Shown piece by piece: positions 1 to 7,506 of a stretch of 12,861 nt of DNA. Position 1 is the first letter of the stretch; every line of letters begins with the position of its first letter. The DNA comes from Aquirhabdus sp. Lineage in GTDB: Bacteria > Pseudomonadota > Gammaproteobacteria > Pseudomonadales > Moraxellaceae. The notes under the pieces are model-generated. The model made no database searches. It was not told where the DNA came from and was given only the letters and a program-made list of their open reading frames with translations. The position numbers and the translations under genes are program-made. The stretch spans positions 1 to 12,861 of the forward strand of contig JASLFQ010000054.1 of assembly GCA_030150595.1 (NCBI GenBank), written 5' to 3'.

Positions 1-100
1 CATCAATCGTTTCATGGAGTAGTACTGACAAATGCGCTGATTGCTGATCGGCCTGTGCGATGGGTTGAGCTGTCGTCGCCGTTGCGGGAGCATCTGTCAT
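1..100 (-). CDS. rsmH: RsmH, 16S rRNA (cytosine(1402)-N(4))-methyltransferase, N-terminal fragment
   Basis: Only the first 33 codons lie in the window; the gene continues past position 1. The minus-strand ATG is at 100-98 and an AGAGG sequence lies about 12 nt upstream. After a 22-residue Ala/Thr/Gln-rich leader the protein reads HLSVLLHETID, which matches the start of the RsmH (MraW) fold, where a conserved H-x-(S/P)-V-L-L-x-E segment opens the S-adenosylmethionine domain. RsmH methylates C1402 of 16S rRNA in the ribosomal P site and usually heads the dcw division and cell-wall cluster (ftsL, ftsI, mur genes), which would lie to the left. No mraZ is seen upstream; the neighbour is a divergent response regulator. 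The identification rests on a short match, but that match is characteristic. Confidence 0.72.
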   Translation of the reverse strand, partial: MTDAPATATTAQPIAQADQQSAHLSVLLHETID

Positions 101-215
101 GCGGTTGTCGTGCCTCTAAAAAAGTAGTGTTCGCGTCGAACAAGTTTTGCTAATTGTGTCATATACTGAGGCTATGCTGCTTTTAAAATCGGCAACTAAA
201 ATAAACGGCCTAAGC

Positions 216-304
216 AGGATGCAATTTAGCATTATCGCAGCGAGAATGGGGGCGTCAAGAAAACTTAGTGAAAAATTGATTGCATCCTTAAAATAAAATG
301 CAAT
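216..304. promoter_or_regulatory. Repeated ATGCAAT sites in the rsmH / pilR divergent intergenic region
   Basis: The 290-nt gap (101-390) between the divergent genes holds no supported gene. It contains a perfect 10-bp inverted repeat, AGGATGCAAT (216-225) and ATTGCATCCT (279-288), 53 nt apart. A third copy of the core, ATGCAAT, lies at 298-304, so 279-304 is itself an inverted repeat with 7-bp arms and a 12-nt spacer. The arrangement resembles operator half-sites for a dimeric regulator upstream of the response-regulator gene. No convincing sigma-70 promoter could be placed with respect to these sites, so the role is inference only. Confidence 0.35.
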
Positions 305-390
305 AGCATGCTCTATTGCCAACATGTTCACATCAATACATGAATATCTGATGTTAGTTTGTGACTTGACTCTTTGGAAAGGACTCTTTT

Positions 391-1884
391 GTGACACGCC
401 CGATTGCACTCATCGTTGATGATGAAGAAGACTTATTAACCCTAATGCGGATGACATTGCTTCGCATGGGAATTGACGCCGAAACAGCAGGGACGCTCAA
501 AGAAGCGCAGCATTGGTTAAAGCGGCAAAATTTTGATTTTTGTTTGACTGATCTGAACTTGCCTGATGGTAGTGGTTTAACACTGGTTGCAGATGTTGTA
601 CGTGATTATCCTAGTATGCCGATTGCCGTGATTACTGCCTATGGCAGTATGGATGTCGCGATTGATGCCTTGAAAAAAGGGGCATTTGATTTTGTCAGTA
701 AGCCTGTTGAACTGGCGAGATTGCGTACATTAGTTGAGCGTGCCCTGCAGGTCAATGCGCCATCGCCTGCTGCGAATGCAGAAGCCCAACTCAGCGAAAA
801 TCTCCTCATTGGTAAAGCGCCTGTGATGCAAAGTCTGCGCGCGACGCTGACTAAGCTTGCGCGTTCACAAGCACCTGTTTATATCAGTGGTGAATCTGGG
901 ACAGGTAAAGAAGTCGTCGCGCGTTTAATCCATTTGCTTAGTCCGCGCAGTAGTGGCGCATTTATTCCCGTGAACTGTGGTGCGATTCCAGCTGAATTAA
1001 TGGAAAGTGAATTTTTTGGTCATAAAAAAGGCAGTTTTACTGGCGCGAGTGAAGATAAGCTTGGGCTATTTCAATCGGCACATGGCGGTACGCTATTTTT
1101 AGATGAAGTTGCTGATTTGCCACTTGCGATGCAAGTGAAATTATTGCGCGCAATCCAGGAAAAGAAAGTCCGACCAATCGGTACTCAAGCAGAAGTTCCT
1201 GTTGATATTCGTTTACTCAGTGCAACTCATAAGAATTTACAAGCACAAGTGAATGCTGGCGGATTTCGCCAAGATTTGTTTTATCGAATCAATGTGATTG
1301 AGGTGCAAGTGCCACCTTTGCGTGAACGCGGTGATGACATTTTATTATTAGCCGATACATTCTTACAGCGCTTATGCAGTGACTGGGGGATTACCTCACC
1401 GAAACTCTCAAAAGCTGCGCAACAACAACTTCTTAGTTATGGGTTCCCTGGGAATGTGCGTGAGTTACAGAACACACTGGAGCGAGCTCTAACGTTGTGC
1501 GATGACGGCATGATCATGCCTGAACATCTCAAGTTGAACGATATGCATCAACTTGGAGCAACCTCTGGCCCTATTTCGCGTCTCGGTGAAAATGTGTCAC
1601 AGAGTGCTGCCGTTAGTAGTTCAACAGGTGTTGCTTTGAATGCTATTCCTTCATTGAAGAATCTGCCTTCCCAAGGTCTAGAGGTCTATTTACAAGAAAT
1701 CGAGCGGCATATTATTCAACAAGCCTTAGATGCAAGTCTTTGGAATCGTACCGCCGCGGCGAAAAAACTGGGGATGTCTTTCCGATCACTGCGTTATCGA
1801 CTCAAAAAACTTGGGTTGGGAACTGATTTGGATGCTGATGATGCGGATATTGATTTAGAAGGTGATGTTAAAGTCGGCGAGTAG
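391..1884 (+). CDS. pilR: PilR-like NtrC-family sigma-54 response regulator
   Basis: This is a 497-residue transcription activator with the three NtrC-family domains. The receiver (about 1-120) has the acidic pair D10/D11, phosphoacceptor D54, T82 and K104. The central AAA+ domain (about 138-375) has Walker A GESGTGKE (167-174), the sigma-54 contact loop GSFTGA (214-219, Ser in place of the common Ala), Walker B LFLDE (235-239) and arginine fingers near R293/R299. A Fis-type helix-turn-helix lies at about 442-475, followed by an acidic tail rich in Asp. When phosphorylated, such proteins hydrolyse ATP to open sigma-54 promoters. The overall sequence resembles PilR, the regulator of type IV pilin transcription, but other NtrC-type regulators cannot be excluded. 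The start is GTG at 391, with AAAGGA at 378-383 as ribosome binding site. No histidine kinase (PilS) gene adjoins it: rsmH diverges upstream and a protease gene converges downstream. Confidence 0.85.
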   Translation: MTRPIALIVDDEEDLLTLMRMTLLRMGIDAETAGTLKEAQHWLKRQNFDFCLTDLNLPDGSGLTLVADVVRDYPSMPIAVITAYGSMDVAIDALKKGAFDFVSKPVELARLRTLVERALQVNAPSPAANAEAQLSENLLIGKAPVMQSLRATLTKLARSQAPVYISGESGTGKEVVARLIHLLSPRSSGAFIPVNCGAIPAELMESEFFGHKKGSFTGASEDKLGLFQSAHGGTLFLDEVADLPLAMQVKLLRAIQEKKVRPIGTQAEVPVDIRLLSATHKNLQAQVNAGGFRQDLFYRINVIEVQVPPLRERGDDILLLADTFLQRLCSDWGITSPKLSKAAQQQLLSYGFPGNVRELQNTLERALTLCDDGMIMPEHLKLNDMHQLGATSGPISRLGENVSQSAAVSSSTGVALNAIPSLKNLPSQGLEVYLQEIERHIIQQALDASLWNRTAAAKKLGMSFRSLRYRLKKLGLGTDLDADDADIDLEGDVKVGE

Positions 1885-1933
1885 TTACTTTGGGGAAAAT
1901 AGAGAATTTGTATCGGATTATTTTTATAATCGA

Positions 1934-3520
1934 TTAATTCGTATTCTCACTAATTCCCGTATTTGCCGCTATGGCAGAGTGTGGTCTCTGTTGAACTGAT
2001 TTCTTTACGCCTGCGGGTATTGATGACACTGTATTTGAAATACTAGTAGGCGCGGTGGTCGTGGATTTAACTGCGGCATTTTTGTTTTGTGACGTAGTTA
2101 TTGGATCGAGTTTGAGTTTATTATGTAACGCGGTCGCGACTTTCATCAGCGCAATATCTTGTGGGTCGATAGTGTCTCCATTGCTACGAACAGGTTTAGT
2201 TTCTGCTTCAGGAACAACGACATCTGGTGTGATGCCTGTACCTTCAATCATGCGACCATTAGGCGTGTAGTAGCGCGCAACGGTCATTTTGATGGCGCGT
2301 CCTTGACCAATTGGCCAAATCTTTTGTACCGAACCTTTGCCGTAACTTGTCATTCCATAGATTGTCGCACGATTGTGATCACGTAGGGCGCCTGTCAAGA
2401 CTTCAGCCGCTGATGCAGAGTAGTGATTGATTAAAATCGTAACAGGAATGTTTGGATAACGTTCCGAGGTGAGAACGCGATAGTACTTCTCAGGTTCACT
2501 TCGTCCCTGTGTATAGACGATCAAACCATCATTCAAAAAGAAATTTGCCACTTCAATCGCCGCAGTCAGCAATCCACCAGGATTATCGCGTAAGTCAAGG
2601 ACAATGCCCTTTAGCTTTCCATTTTTATATAATGGATCCAATACGTCAGCGATCTGTGTCCCTGTTTGAGTTTGAAAAGCTCTTAACTGTAACGCCACGA
2701 TTCCATCGGGCTGAATGAGTGCTTTGACTGCATTGTCTTCTGGAATAGCCAATAAAACACGGACATCACGCGCATGCTTACCAGCTTGCATGACTGATAA
2801 GCGAACAATACTATTTCTCGGTCCGCGCAGCATTTGTTCGATGTCGCCTTGACTCAGTGATTTGACACTTTTTCCATCAATTTTTAGCAAAATATCCCCG
2901 ACTTGAACGCCAGCTTTTGCAGCTGGTGAGCCTTTAGGTACACTGGTGATTTGCCATTGGGGAGCGCTTTGCACACCGACAGGCATGATTCTATCGTTGG
3001 CTTTATCGTTAGTTTTGTCGCTGCTTTGATCTTGATCTGATGATGTGGATACAGGCTGTACGATTAGACCAGTTTGTCCAAGCTCGCCATCGGTAAAATC
3101 AACAATCGCATCATAGGTTTGTGCATCCAAGAAGTCGGAATAAGGATCGAGGTTGTTGAGTAAGCCTTTCAACGCATTATCAAATAAAACATCATCGCTG
3201 ACAGGTTCAACGTAGTTCATTCTGACTTTTTCATATACATCGACAAAACGACGCATGGCATCGATGGGTAATGGCGCAGCATCGGTGGGTGTGCTGTTTG
3301 TTGTACTTGAATCAGAAGAGGGTGGTTGTGCTGATTTATCGACGCTTGTTGCAGCGCTGCTTTGTTTGATCGAGAAATAAAGGGTCAACAATGCTGCGAA
3401 CAATGCTGATGCTGTTTTCGCTACGGATGTCGCTTCGGAAATTTGTCGTTTAGCCCAGTTGCGTTCTTGTGATTGAGGTAAATCCGTTGTCGTGAACCTA
3501 GTTTTGACAAACAAAGCCAT
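1934..3520 (-). CDS. Carboxy-terminal processing protease (S41 family, CtpA-like)
   Basis: This encodes a serine protease of the Ctp/Prc family that trims periplasmic or membrane proteins from their C-termini. With the ATG at 3520 it has 528 residues; a GTG three codons upstream (3529) is an alternative and neither has a strong ribosome binding site. Order of parts: a hydrophobic segment (about 33-56) that acts as signal peptide or anchor; a Ser/Thr-rich linker; the helical N-terminal region ending in the LDPYSDFL segment; a PDZ domain (about 148-245); and the catalytic core. The catalytic dyad is Ser370 in SASAAE and Lys395 in SYGKGS, 25 residues apart as in E. coli Prc and plant D1 protease. 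A 20-30 residue Ser/Asp/Lys-rich insertion sits near the start of the PDZ domain, and the last ~70 residues are low-complexity. It is transcribed in the same direction as gpmI upstream, 128 nt away, but a hairpin lies between them. In Pseudomonas and E. coli an envC-type gene follows gpmI; none is seen here. Confidence 0.9.
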   Translation of the reverse strand: MALFVKTRFTTTDLPQSQERNWAKRQISEATSVAKTASALFAALLTLYFSIKQSSAATSVDKSAQPPSSDSSTTNSTPTDAAPLPIDAMRRFVDVYEKVRMNYVEPVSDDVLFDNALKGLLNNLDPYSDFLDAQTYDAIVDFTDGELGQTGLIVQPVSTSSDQDQSSDKTNDKANDRIMPVGVQSAPQWQITSVPKGSPAAKAGVQVGDILLKIDGKSVKSLSQGDIEQMLRGPRNSIVRLSVMQAGKHARDVRVLLAIPEDNAVKALIQPDGIVALQLRAFQTQTGTQIADVLDPLYKNGKLKGIVLDLRDNPGGLLTAAIEVANFFLNDGLIVYTQGRSEPEKYYRVLTSERYPNIPVTILINHYSASAAEVLTGALRDHNRATIYGMTSYGKGSVQKIWPIGQGRAIKMTVARYYTPNGRMIEGTGITPDVVVPEAETKPVRSNGDTIDPQDIALMKVATALHNKLKLDPITTSQNKNAAVKSTTTAPTSISNTVSSIPAGVKKSVQQRPHSAIAANTGISENTN

Positions 3521-3540
3521 GTGCAGCACTCATACGAAGA

Positions 3541-3575
3541 TGAAAAGGGATGTGACTTGTCATGGAAGTCACATC
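3541..3575 (-). terminator. Hairpin between gpmI and the S41 protease gene
   Basis: GATGTGACTT (3549-3558) and AAGTCACATC (3566-3575) form a perfect 10-bp stem with a 7-nt loop. Read on the minus strand, the direction of both flanking genes, the stem is followed by CCCTTTTC. It therefore looks like a modest intrinsic terminator for gpmI, or an attenuator in the leader of the protease gene, whose start is about 20 nt further on. The T-tract is short and interrupted, so efficiency is uncertain. Confidence 0.5.
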
Positions 3576-3648
3576 ATCAAACGCAATTCAACATCCACAC
3601 TTTCTTTTTAACTGCTAATAGCCTTAACAACAGTTTAAATACGTTGGT

Positions 3649-5229
3649 TTAGTCAGCCGAAGGCACAAGTAGCGAATGTCCTGTCATTTCCGCAGGAATT
3701 GGCAGATGCATCAATGAGAGAATTGTAGGCGCAATGTCTGCAAGTATTCCACCTTCACGTACAGTCGCTTTCTCAGTTCCGACATAGATTAGCGGAACAT
3801 GCTCAGTGGTATGTTGGGTGTGTACCTGACCACTGTCATAATCCATCATCTGTTCGACATTACCATGATCAGCTGTGATCAGCATATGTCCTTTCATTTT
3901 TGTCACAGCATCATAGACGCGACCCACGCAGACATCTAATGCTTCAACGGCTTTAACGGCTGCACTAAATATCCCAGTGTGCCCAACCATATCGCCATTG
4001 GCGAAATTCACAATGAGCACATCATATTCACCAGACTCAATCGCTACAACGAGTGCATCAGTGACTTCATAAGCGCTCATTTCTGGTTTTAAGTCGTAGG
4101 TTGCCACATCAGGCGATTTAATCAGAATACGTTTTTCGCCTACATACGGCTCTTCACGCCCACCGCTGAAGAAAAACGTCACATGAGCATATTTTTCAGT
4201 TTCGCTGATGCGCAGTTGCGTCTTACCAAGACCTGATAAATATTCACCTAAAGAGTTATGCGTCTCAAGCGGCATATACGCAACAGGCGTGGCAATTTTG
4301 GCAGAATAACGTGTGAGCATAACAAAGGTGCTTAGTTTTGGACGTGCTTTGCGTGTAAATCCAACGAAATCATCTTCGACAAATGCACGAGTAAGTTCGC
4401 GTGCGCGATCCGCACGGAAGTTCATAAAGACAACACTGTCATTATCTTGGATATGAACAGGCGCGCCGATCGATGTGGGTTTGACAAATTCATCGTTTTC
4501 ATCAGCAGTATACGCAGCTTCTAAACCAGCTTGTGCGTTATCCGCTTGGCGCGCTGAAACGCTTTCAGTGAGGAGTCGATAAGCTTGTTCAACGCGATCC
4601 CAGCGCTCATCACGATCCATCGCATAGTAGCGTCCGCAGAGCGATACGATACGTGCTGGAGTGGGTAATGCGGCTAGGGCCTTTTCCATTTTTGCCAATG
4701 ATTTGGCGGCGCTACGTGGTGGTGTATCTCGACCATCTAGGAAGGCGTGGACATAAACAGTCGCACCACGCTTAGCTGCCAGTTCACACATCGCAATCAG
4801 ATGATCTTCATGCGAATGCACGCCACCATCGGAGAGCAGACCGATGACATGAACCGCTGCCTTTTTTGCTAGTGCTGAATCAACGGCAGATGTGAGCACA
4901 GGATGGCTGAAAAAAACGCCATCACGAATGTCTTTCGTAATGCGCGTAAAGTCTTGATATAGCACACGACCTGAACCCAAGCTCATATGACCTACTTCAG
5001 AGTTACCCATTTGTCCATCTGGTAATCCAACATCTTCGCCCGAACCAGAAATTAAACCATGTGGGTGTTTTGCTTTAATCGAATCTAGATTTGGTGTTTT
5101 TGCAGCCAAAATCGCATTATCTGCAACTTCATCGCGATGTCCGAAACCATCTAAAATCACTAATACATGCGGCGTTTTTTTTGTTGTATGTGATGTGGTG
5201 GATGGTGCTGGCTGGGCGAGGGTCGTCAT
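3649..5229 (-). CDS. gpmI: GpmI, 2,3-bisphosphoglycerate-independent phosphoglycerate mutase
   Basis: This 526-residue cytosolic enzyme interconverts 3- and 2-phosphoglycerate in glycolysis and gluconeogenesis. It belongs to the alkaline-phosphatase superfamily and uses two Mn ions. Visible motifs are the metal-binding Asp27 in LVILDGFG, the phosphorylated Ser77 in [17 protein letters not shown] in the transferase domain, and the C-terminal metal ligands in [20 protein letters not shown] and HTTEHVP. The length is normal for the family apart from about a dozen extra Thr/Ser/Pro-rich residues before the first strand. The ATG at 5229 is the only good start; the ribosome binding site is weak (AGAG). 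The gene diverges from guaA and is followed on the same strand by the S41 protease gene, as commonly seen in gammaproteobacteria. Confidence 0.97.
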   Translation of the reverse strand: MTTLAQPAPSTTSHTTKKTPHVLVILDGFGHRDEVADNAILAAKTPNLDSIKAKHPHGLISGSGEDVGLPDGQMGNSEVGHMSLGSGRVLYQDFTRITKDIRDGVFFSHPVLTSAVDSALAKKAAVHVIGLLSDGGVHSHEDHLIAMCELAAKRGATVYVHAFLDGRDTPPRSAAKSLAKMEKALAALPTPARIVSLCGRYYAMDRDERWDRVEQAYRLLTESVSARQADNAQAGLEAAYTADENDEFVKPTSIGAPVHIQDNDSVVFMNFRADRARELTRAFVEDDFVGFTRKARPKLSTFVMLTRYSAKIATPVAYMPLETHNSLGEYLSGLGKTQLRISETEKYAHVTFFFSGGREEPYVGEKRILIKSPDVATYDLKPEMSAYEVTDALVVAIESGEYDVLIVNFANGDMVGHTGIFSAAVKAVEALDVCVGRVYDAVTKMKGHMLITADHGNVEQMMDYDSGQVHTQHTTEHVPLIYVGTEKATVREGGILADIAPTILSLMHLPIPAEMTGHSLLVPSAD

Positions 5230-5443
5230 GGTCTGGCTCTATGAAAATGCAATAACAAAAAAGTATCACGTGCGGACTATGCACGATGAAAAAATCACGA
5301 ATCATTCATTTTACTCTAACATAAATGTCATCGTGAATAGCGTTGTAAATAATTGGTGTGCGACACAGTTAAAAATCGACTGCTGCTAACCCTTAAAAAA
5401 CTGCTAAAATGCCGCATCTTTTATATCACTGAATAAACGACCC
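5230..5443. promoter_or_regulatory. gpmI / guaA divergent intergenic region
   Basis: This 214-nt gap must hold the promoters of both divergent genes. On the guaA side TAAAAT (5405-5410) is a reasonable -10 box about 34 nt before the ATG, but no clear -35 box stands at the right distance. guaA has no evident Shine-Dalgarno sequence. An 8-bp perfect inverted repeat, CACGATGA (5282-5289) and TCATCGTG (5328-5335), lies in the middle of the gap and may be an operator or chance. No RNA gene or riboswitch was recognised. Confidence 0.35.
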
Positions 5444-7030
5444 ATGACTCAAGCCGCAAATTCATCCGCTGTGCCAACAATTAGCCAAGATCGTATCCTT
5501 ATTCTTGATTTCGGTTCGCAATACAGCCAACTGATTGCGCGTCGTGTGCGTGAAGCAGGCGTGTACTGCGAAATGTATGCGTATGACATGGAAGAAGCTG
5601 ATATTCGTGCGTTTAACCCGAAGGGTATTATCCTGTCTGGTGGGCCTGAAAGCGTGACCGCTGATGAAAGCCCACGTGCGCCTGATGTTGTATTTAATTT
5701 AGGCATTCCAGTTTTGGGCATTTGCTATGGTATGCAAACCATGGCGGCGCAGTTAGGTGGTTCCGTTGAAAATGGTCTTGTTCACGAATTTGGTCGTGCG
5801 GATGTCTCCATTCAATCTGCGGATACATTATTTGCGGGTATCGAAGATGAGCCAGGCAAATTGCATGTATGGATGAGTCACGGCGATAAAGTAAACACCT
5901 TGCCAGCACAATTCATCATCAGTGCAAGCACGCCAACCTGTCCAATTGCAGCAATGAGCGATGTGTCACGCCGTTTCTTTGGTGTGCAATTCCATCCAGA
6001 AGTGACGCATACCAATCAAGGCGAAGCATTGTTAAAACGCTTTGTGCTCGATATTTGTGGTGCACGTGGTCTCTGGACACCAGAACATATTATTGATTTG
6101 CGTATCGAACAGCTCCGTCAACAAATTGGCACTGAAAAAGTCCTCCTTGGCTTGTCAGGTGGCGTCGATTCTTCTGTGGTTGCTGCATTGCTGCATCGTG
6201 CGATTGGCGATCAATTGACTTGTGTGTTTGTAGATAATGGTCTGCTTCGTCTGAATGAAGGCGATGACGTCATGACCATGTTTGCTGGCGATCATGGCAT
6301 GAAAGTCATCCGCGCTAATGCGCAAGATCGCTTCCTGTCTGAACTGGCAGGTGTGACCGATCCAGAAGCTAAACGTAAAATTATTGGTCGTGTATTTATT
6401 GAAGTCTTCGCTGAAGAAGCCCGTAAATTAGATGGCGTGAAGTTCTTAGCGCAAGGTACGATTTACCCTGATGTCATTGAATCTGCTGCAAGCAAGCAAG
6501 GCAAAGCGCATGTGATCAAATCTCACCACAATGTTGGCGGTTTACCAGCTGACTTGCATTTTGAATTGGTTGAGCCGTTACGTGACTTGTTTAAAGATGA
6601 AGTTCGTAAACTAGGCACAACGCTTGGTTTGCCACACGCCATGATTTACCGTCATCCGTTCCCGGGTCCTGGTTTGGGCGTCCGTATTTTGGGTGAAATT
6701 AAACAAGAGTACGCTGATATTCTGCGCCGCGCCGATGCCATCTTCATGGAAGAACTCCGTAGAAGTGGTTGGTATGACAAAACTGCACAGGCTTTCGCTG
6801 TATTTCAGCCTGTGAAATCGGTGGGTGTCGTTGGTGATGCACGCCGCTATGCGTGGGTCATTGCCCTTCGTGCCGTGGAAACTGTTGATTTCATGACTGC
6901 ACGTTTTGCTCATCTCCCATATGATTTGGTTGAGCTAATCAGTAATCGTATCATGAATGAAATTGCTGAAGTCTCACGCGTTGTGTATGACGTGTCGAGT
7001 AAGCCACCAGCGACTATTGAATGGGAGTGA
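5444..7030 (+). CDS. guaA: GuaA, glutamine-hydrolysing GMP synthase
   Basis: This complete 528-residue enzyme converts XMP, ATP and glutamine to GMP, the last step of guanine nucleotide synthesis in the cytosol. The class I glutaminase domain (about 17-205) has the nucleophile Cys94 in GICYGMQ and the His184/Glu186 pair in [10 protein letters not shown]. The ATP pyrophosphatase domain follows with its P-loop SGGVDSS at 238-244. The C-terminal dimerisation domain carries [11 protein letters not shown] and ends in KPPATIEWE, the invariant GuaA terminus. The start is the ATG at 5444, which gives a short N-terminal extension before ILDFGSQ. guaB is not adjacent, so guaA appears to be transcribed alone. 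Downstream it faces pabB across a repeat cluster that begins almost at its stop codon. Confidence 0.98.
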   Translation: MTQAANSSAVPTISQDRILILDFGSQYSQLIARRVREAGVYCEMYAYDMEEADIRAFNPKGIILSGGPESVTADESPRAPDVVFNLGIPVLGICYGMQTMAAQLGGSVENGLVHEFGRADVSIQSADTLFAGIEDEPGKLHVWMSHGDKVNTLPAQFIISASTPTCPIAAMSDVSRRFFGVQFHPEVTHTNQGEALLKRFVLDICGARGLWTPEHIIDLRIEQLRQQIGTEKVLLGLSGGVDSSVVAALLHRAIGDQLTCVFVDNGLLRLNEGDDVMTMFAGDHGMKVIRANAQDRFLSELAGVTDPEAKRKIIGRVFIEVFAEEARKLDGVKFLAQGTIYPDVIESAASKQGKAHVIKSHHNVGGLPADLHFELVEPLRDLFKDEVRKLGTTLGLPHAMIYRHPFPGPGLGVRILGEIKQEYADILRRADAIFMEELRRSGWYDKTAQAFAVFQPVKSVGVVGDARRYAWVIALRAVETVDFMTARFAHLPYDLVELISNRIMNEIAEVSRVVYDVSSKPPATIEWE

Positions 7031-7034
7031 GCAG

Positions 7035-7244
7035 GGGGTTTCAAGCAGCGCTGCTGCTTGCCTTGCGAACGCCTTCGCGGTGCAACGCGAAGGCTATCTG
7101 GGGTTTCTGAACGCGCTGCGTTCAGCCGAATTTACGCCAAGGGCTATGCCCGCGGCAGAACATCTGATGTTAATCGATTTTTGAGGGGTTTCAAGCAGCG
7201 CTGCTGCTTGCCTTGCGAACGCCCTCGCGATGCAGCGCGAGGGC
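7035..7244. repeat. Direct repeat pair, 150-bp period, with paired hairpins
   Basis: A 39-nt sequence starting GGGGTTTCAAGC and ending GCGAACGCC occurs identically at 7035-7073 and 7185-7223, exactly 150 bp apart. Each copy runs into a 9-bp hairpin: GCCTTCGCG/CGCGAAGGC (7071-7094) in the first and GCCCTCGCG/CGCGAGGGC (7221-7244) in the second. The only difference in the stems is one T-A pair replaced by C-G. After these hairpins the copies diverge. Confidence 0.85.
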
Positions 7245-7415
7245 AGAGTGAAACGTACGGTATTTTTAGATTTACGCCCACTCAGGCGTAGCCTTCGTCT
7301 TGCGCTGGGGCAAAGCAGCGCTTTGCTTTCTCCCAGCTCATATGCTCGCGGCAGAACATCTGATGTTCAACGGTTTTTGATGGATTTCAAGACGCACAGC
7401 GTCTTGCCCTGCGAA
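7151..7415. repeat. Direct repeat pair, 69-nt module with 196-bp period
   Basis: The segments 7151-7219 and 7347-7415 align without gaps. They share an identical 21-nt start beginning CGCGGCAGAACATC, a TTTTTGA tract, the TTTCAAG arm start and CTTGCC...TGCGAA at the end, with about 57 of 69 positions equal by hand alignment. Six of the mismatches fall in the hairpin arms and loop, where two base pairs have changed on both sides. AACATCTGATGTT followed a few bases later by TTTTTGA in both copies gives a small terminator-like fold. Confidence 0.8.
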
Positions 7416-7444
7416 AACATTGATATGCTGCAAGGTGTAATAAC

Positions 7445-7506
7445 TCATTGAGCTTGTCGAAATGTGCGTTCTCTGTTTACGAACCTCACTTCGATAAGCT
7501 CAGTGA
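7445..7506. repeat. 20-bp imperfect inverted repeat overlapping the pabB stop codon
   Basis: The arms are 7445-7464 (TCATTGAGCTTGTCGAAATG) and 7487-7506 (CACTTCGATAAGCTCAGTGA); 17 of 20 positions are complementary and the spacer is 22 nt. The right arm covers the last codons and the TGA stop of pabB (7502-7500), so the end of that protein is written by the repeat. The TTCGAtAAGCTCA core resembles a short palindromic motif that I recall as frequent between bacterial genes. It may act as a bidirectional terminator for guaA and pabB; followed leftward or rightward there is no long T-tract. Confidence 0.6.

Larger units (their letters stand above)
7035..7415. repeat. Cluster of palindromic intergenic repeats between guaA and pabB
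   Basis: Four 28-nt units lie at 7035-7062, 7100-7127, 7185-7212 and 7381-7408. Each is built as GGGGTTT (TGGATTT in the last), an 8-nt arm, a 3-nt loop (GCT, GCT, GCT, ACA), the complementary 8-nt arm, and CC. The arms are CAAGCAGC, CTGAACGC, CAAGCAGC and CAAGACGC, each paired perfectly to its partner, so the stem sequence varies while pairing is kept. Further hairpins lie between the units: 7071-7094, 7221-7244, 7273-7290 and the nested stem 7304-7337. No protein is supported: the short open frames across it exist because of the repeats and have no ribosome binding sites. It resembles REP/BIME-type or MITE-like elements placed in a shared 3' region, but I do not recognise the family. Confidence 0.8.

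Noticed and set aside
116..409. A 97-codon minus-strand open frame across the rsmH-pilR gap
   Set aside because: It starts inside the response-regulator gene, has no ribosome binding site, covers the region expected to hold both promoters and shows no recognisable domain.
1916..1931. Hairpin GATTAT-TTTT-ATAATC between the convergent pilR-like and protease genes
   Set aside because: Only six A/T-rich pairs and no T-tract on either strand beyond the loop; too weak to call a terminator.
7035..7415. CRISPR array or integron attC sites
   Set aside because: Repeats are four only, irregularly spaced and themselves fully palindromic with no unique equal-length spacers; the attC end motifs (GTTRRRY/RYYYAAC) are absent.
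6957..7451. Three overlapping plus-strand open frames of 73-77 codons in the guaA-pabB gap
   Set aside because: Their similarity to each other comes from the palindromic DNA repeats; there are no ribosome binding sites and the first overlaps the end of guaA in another frame.
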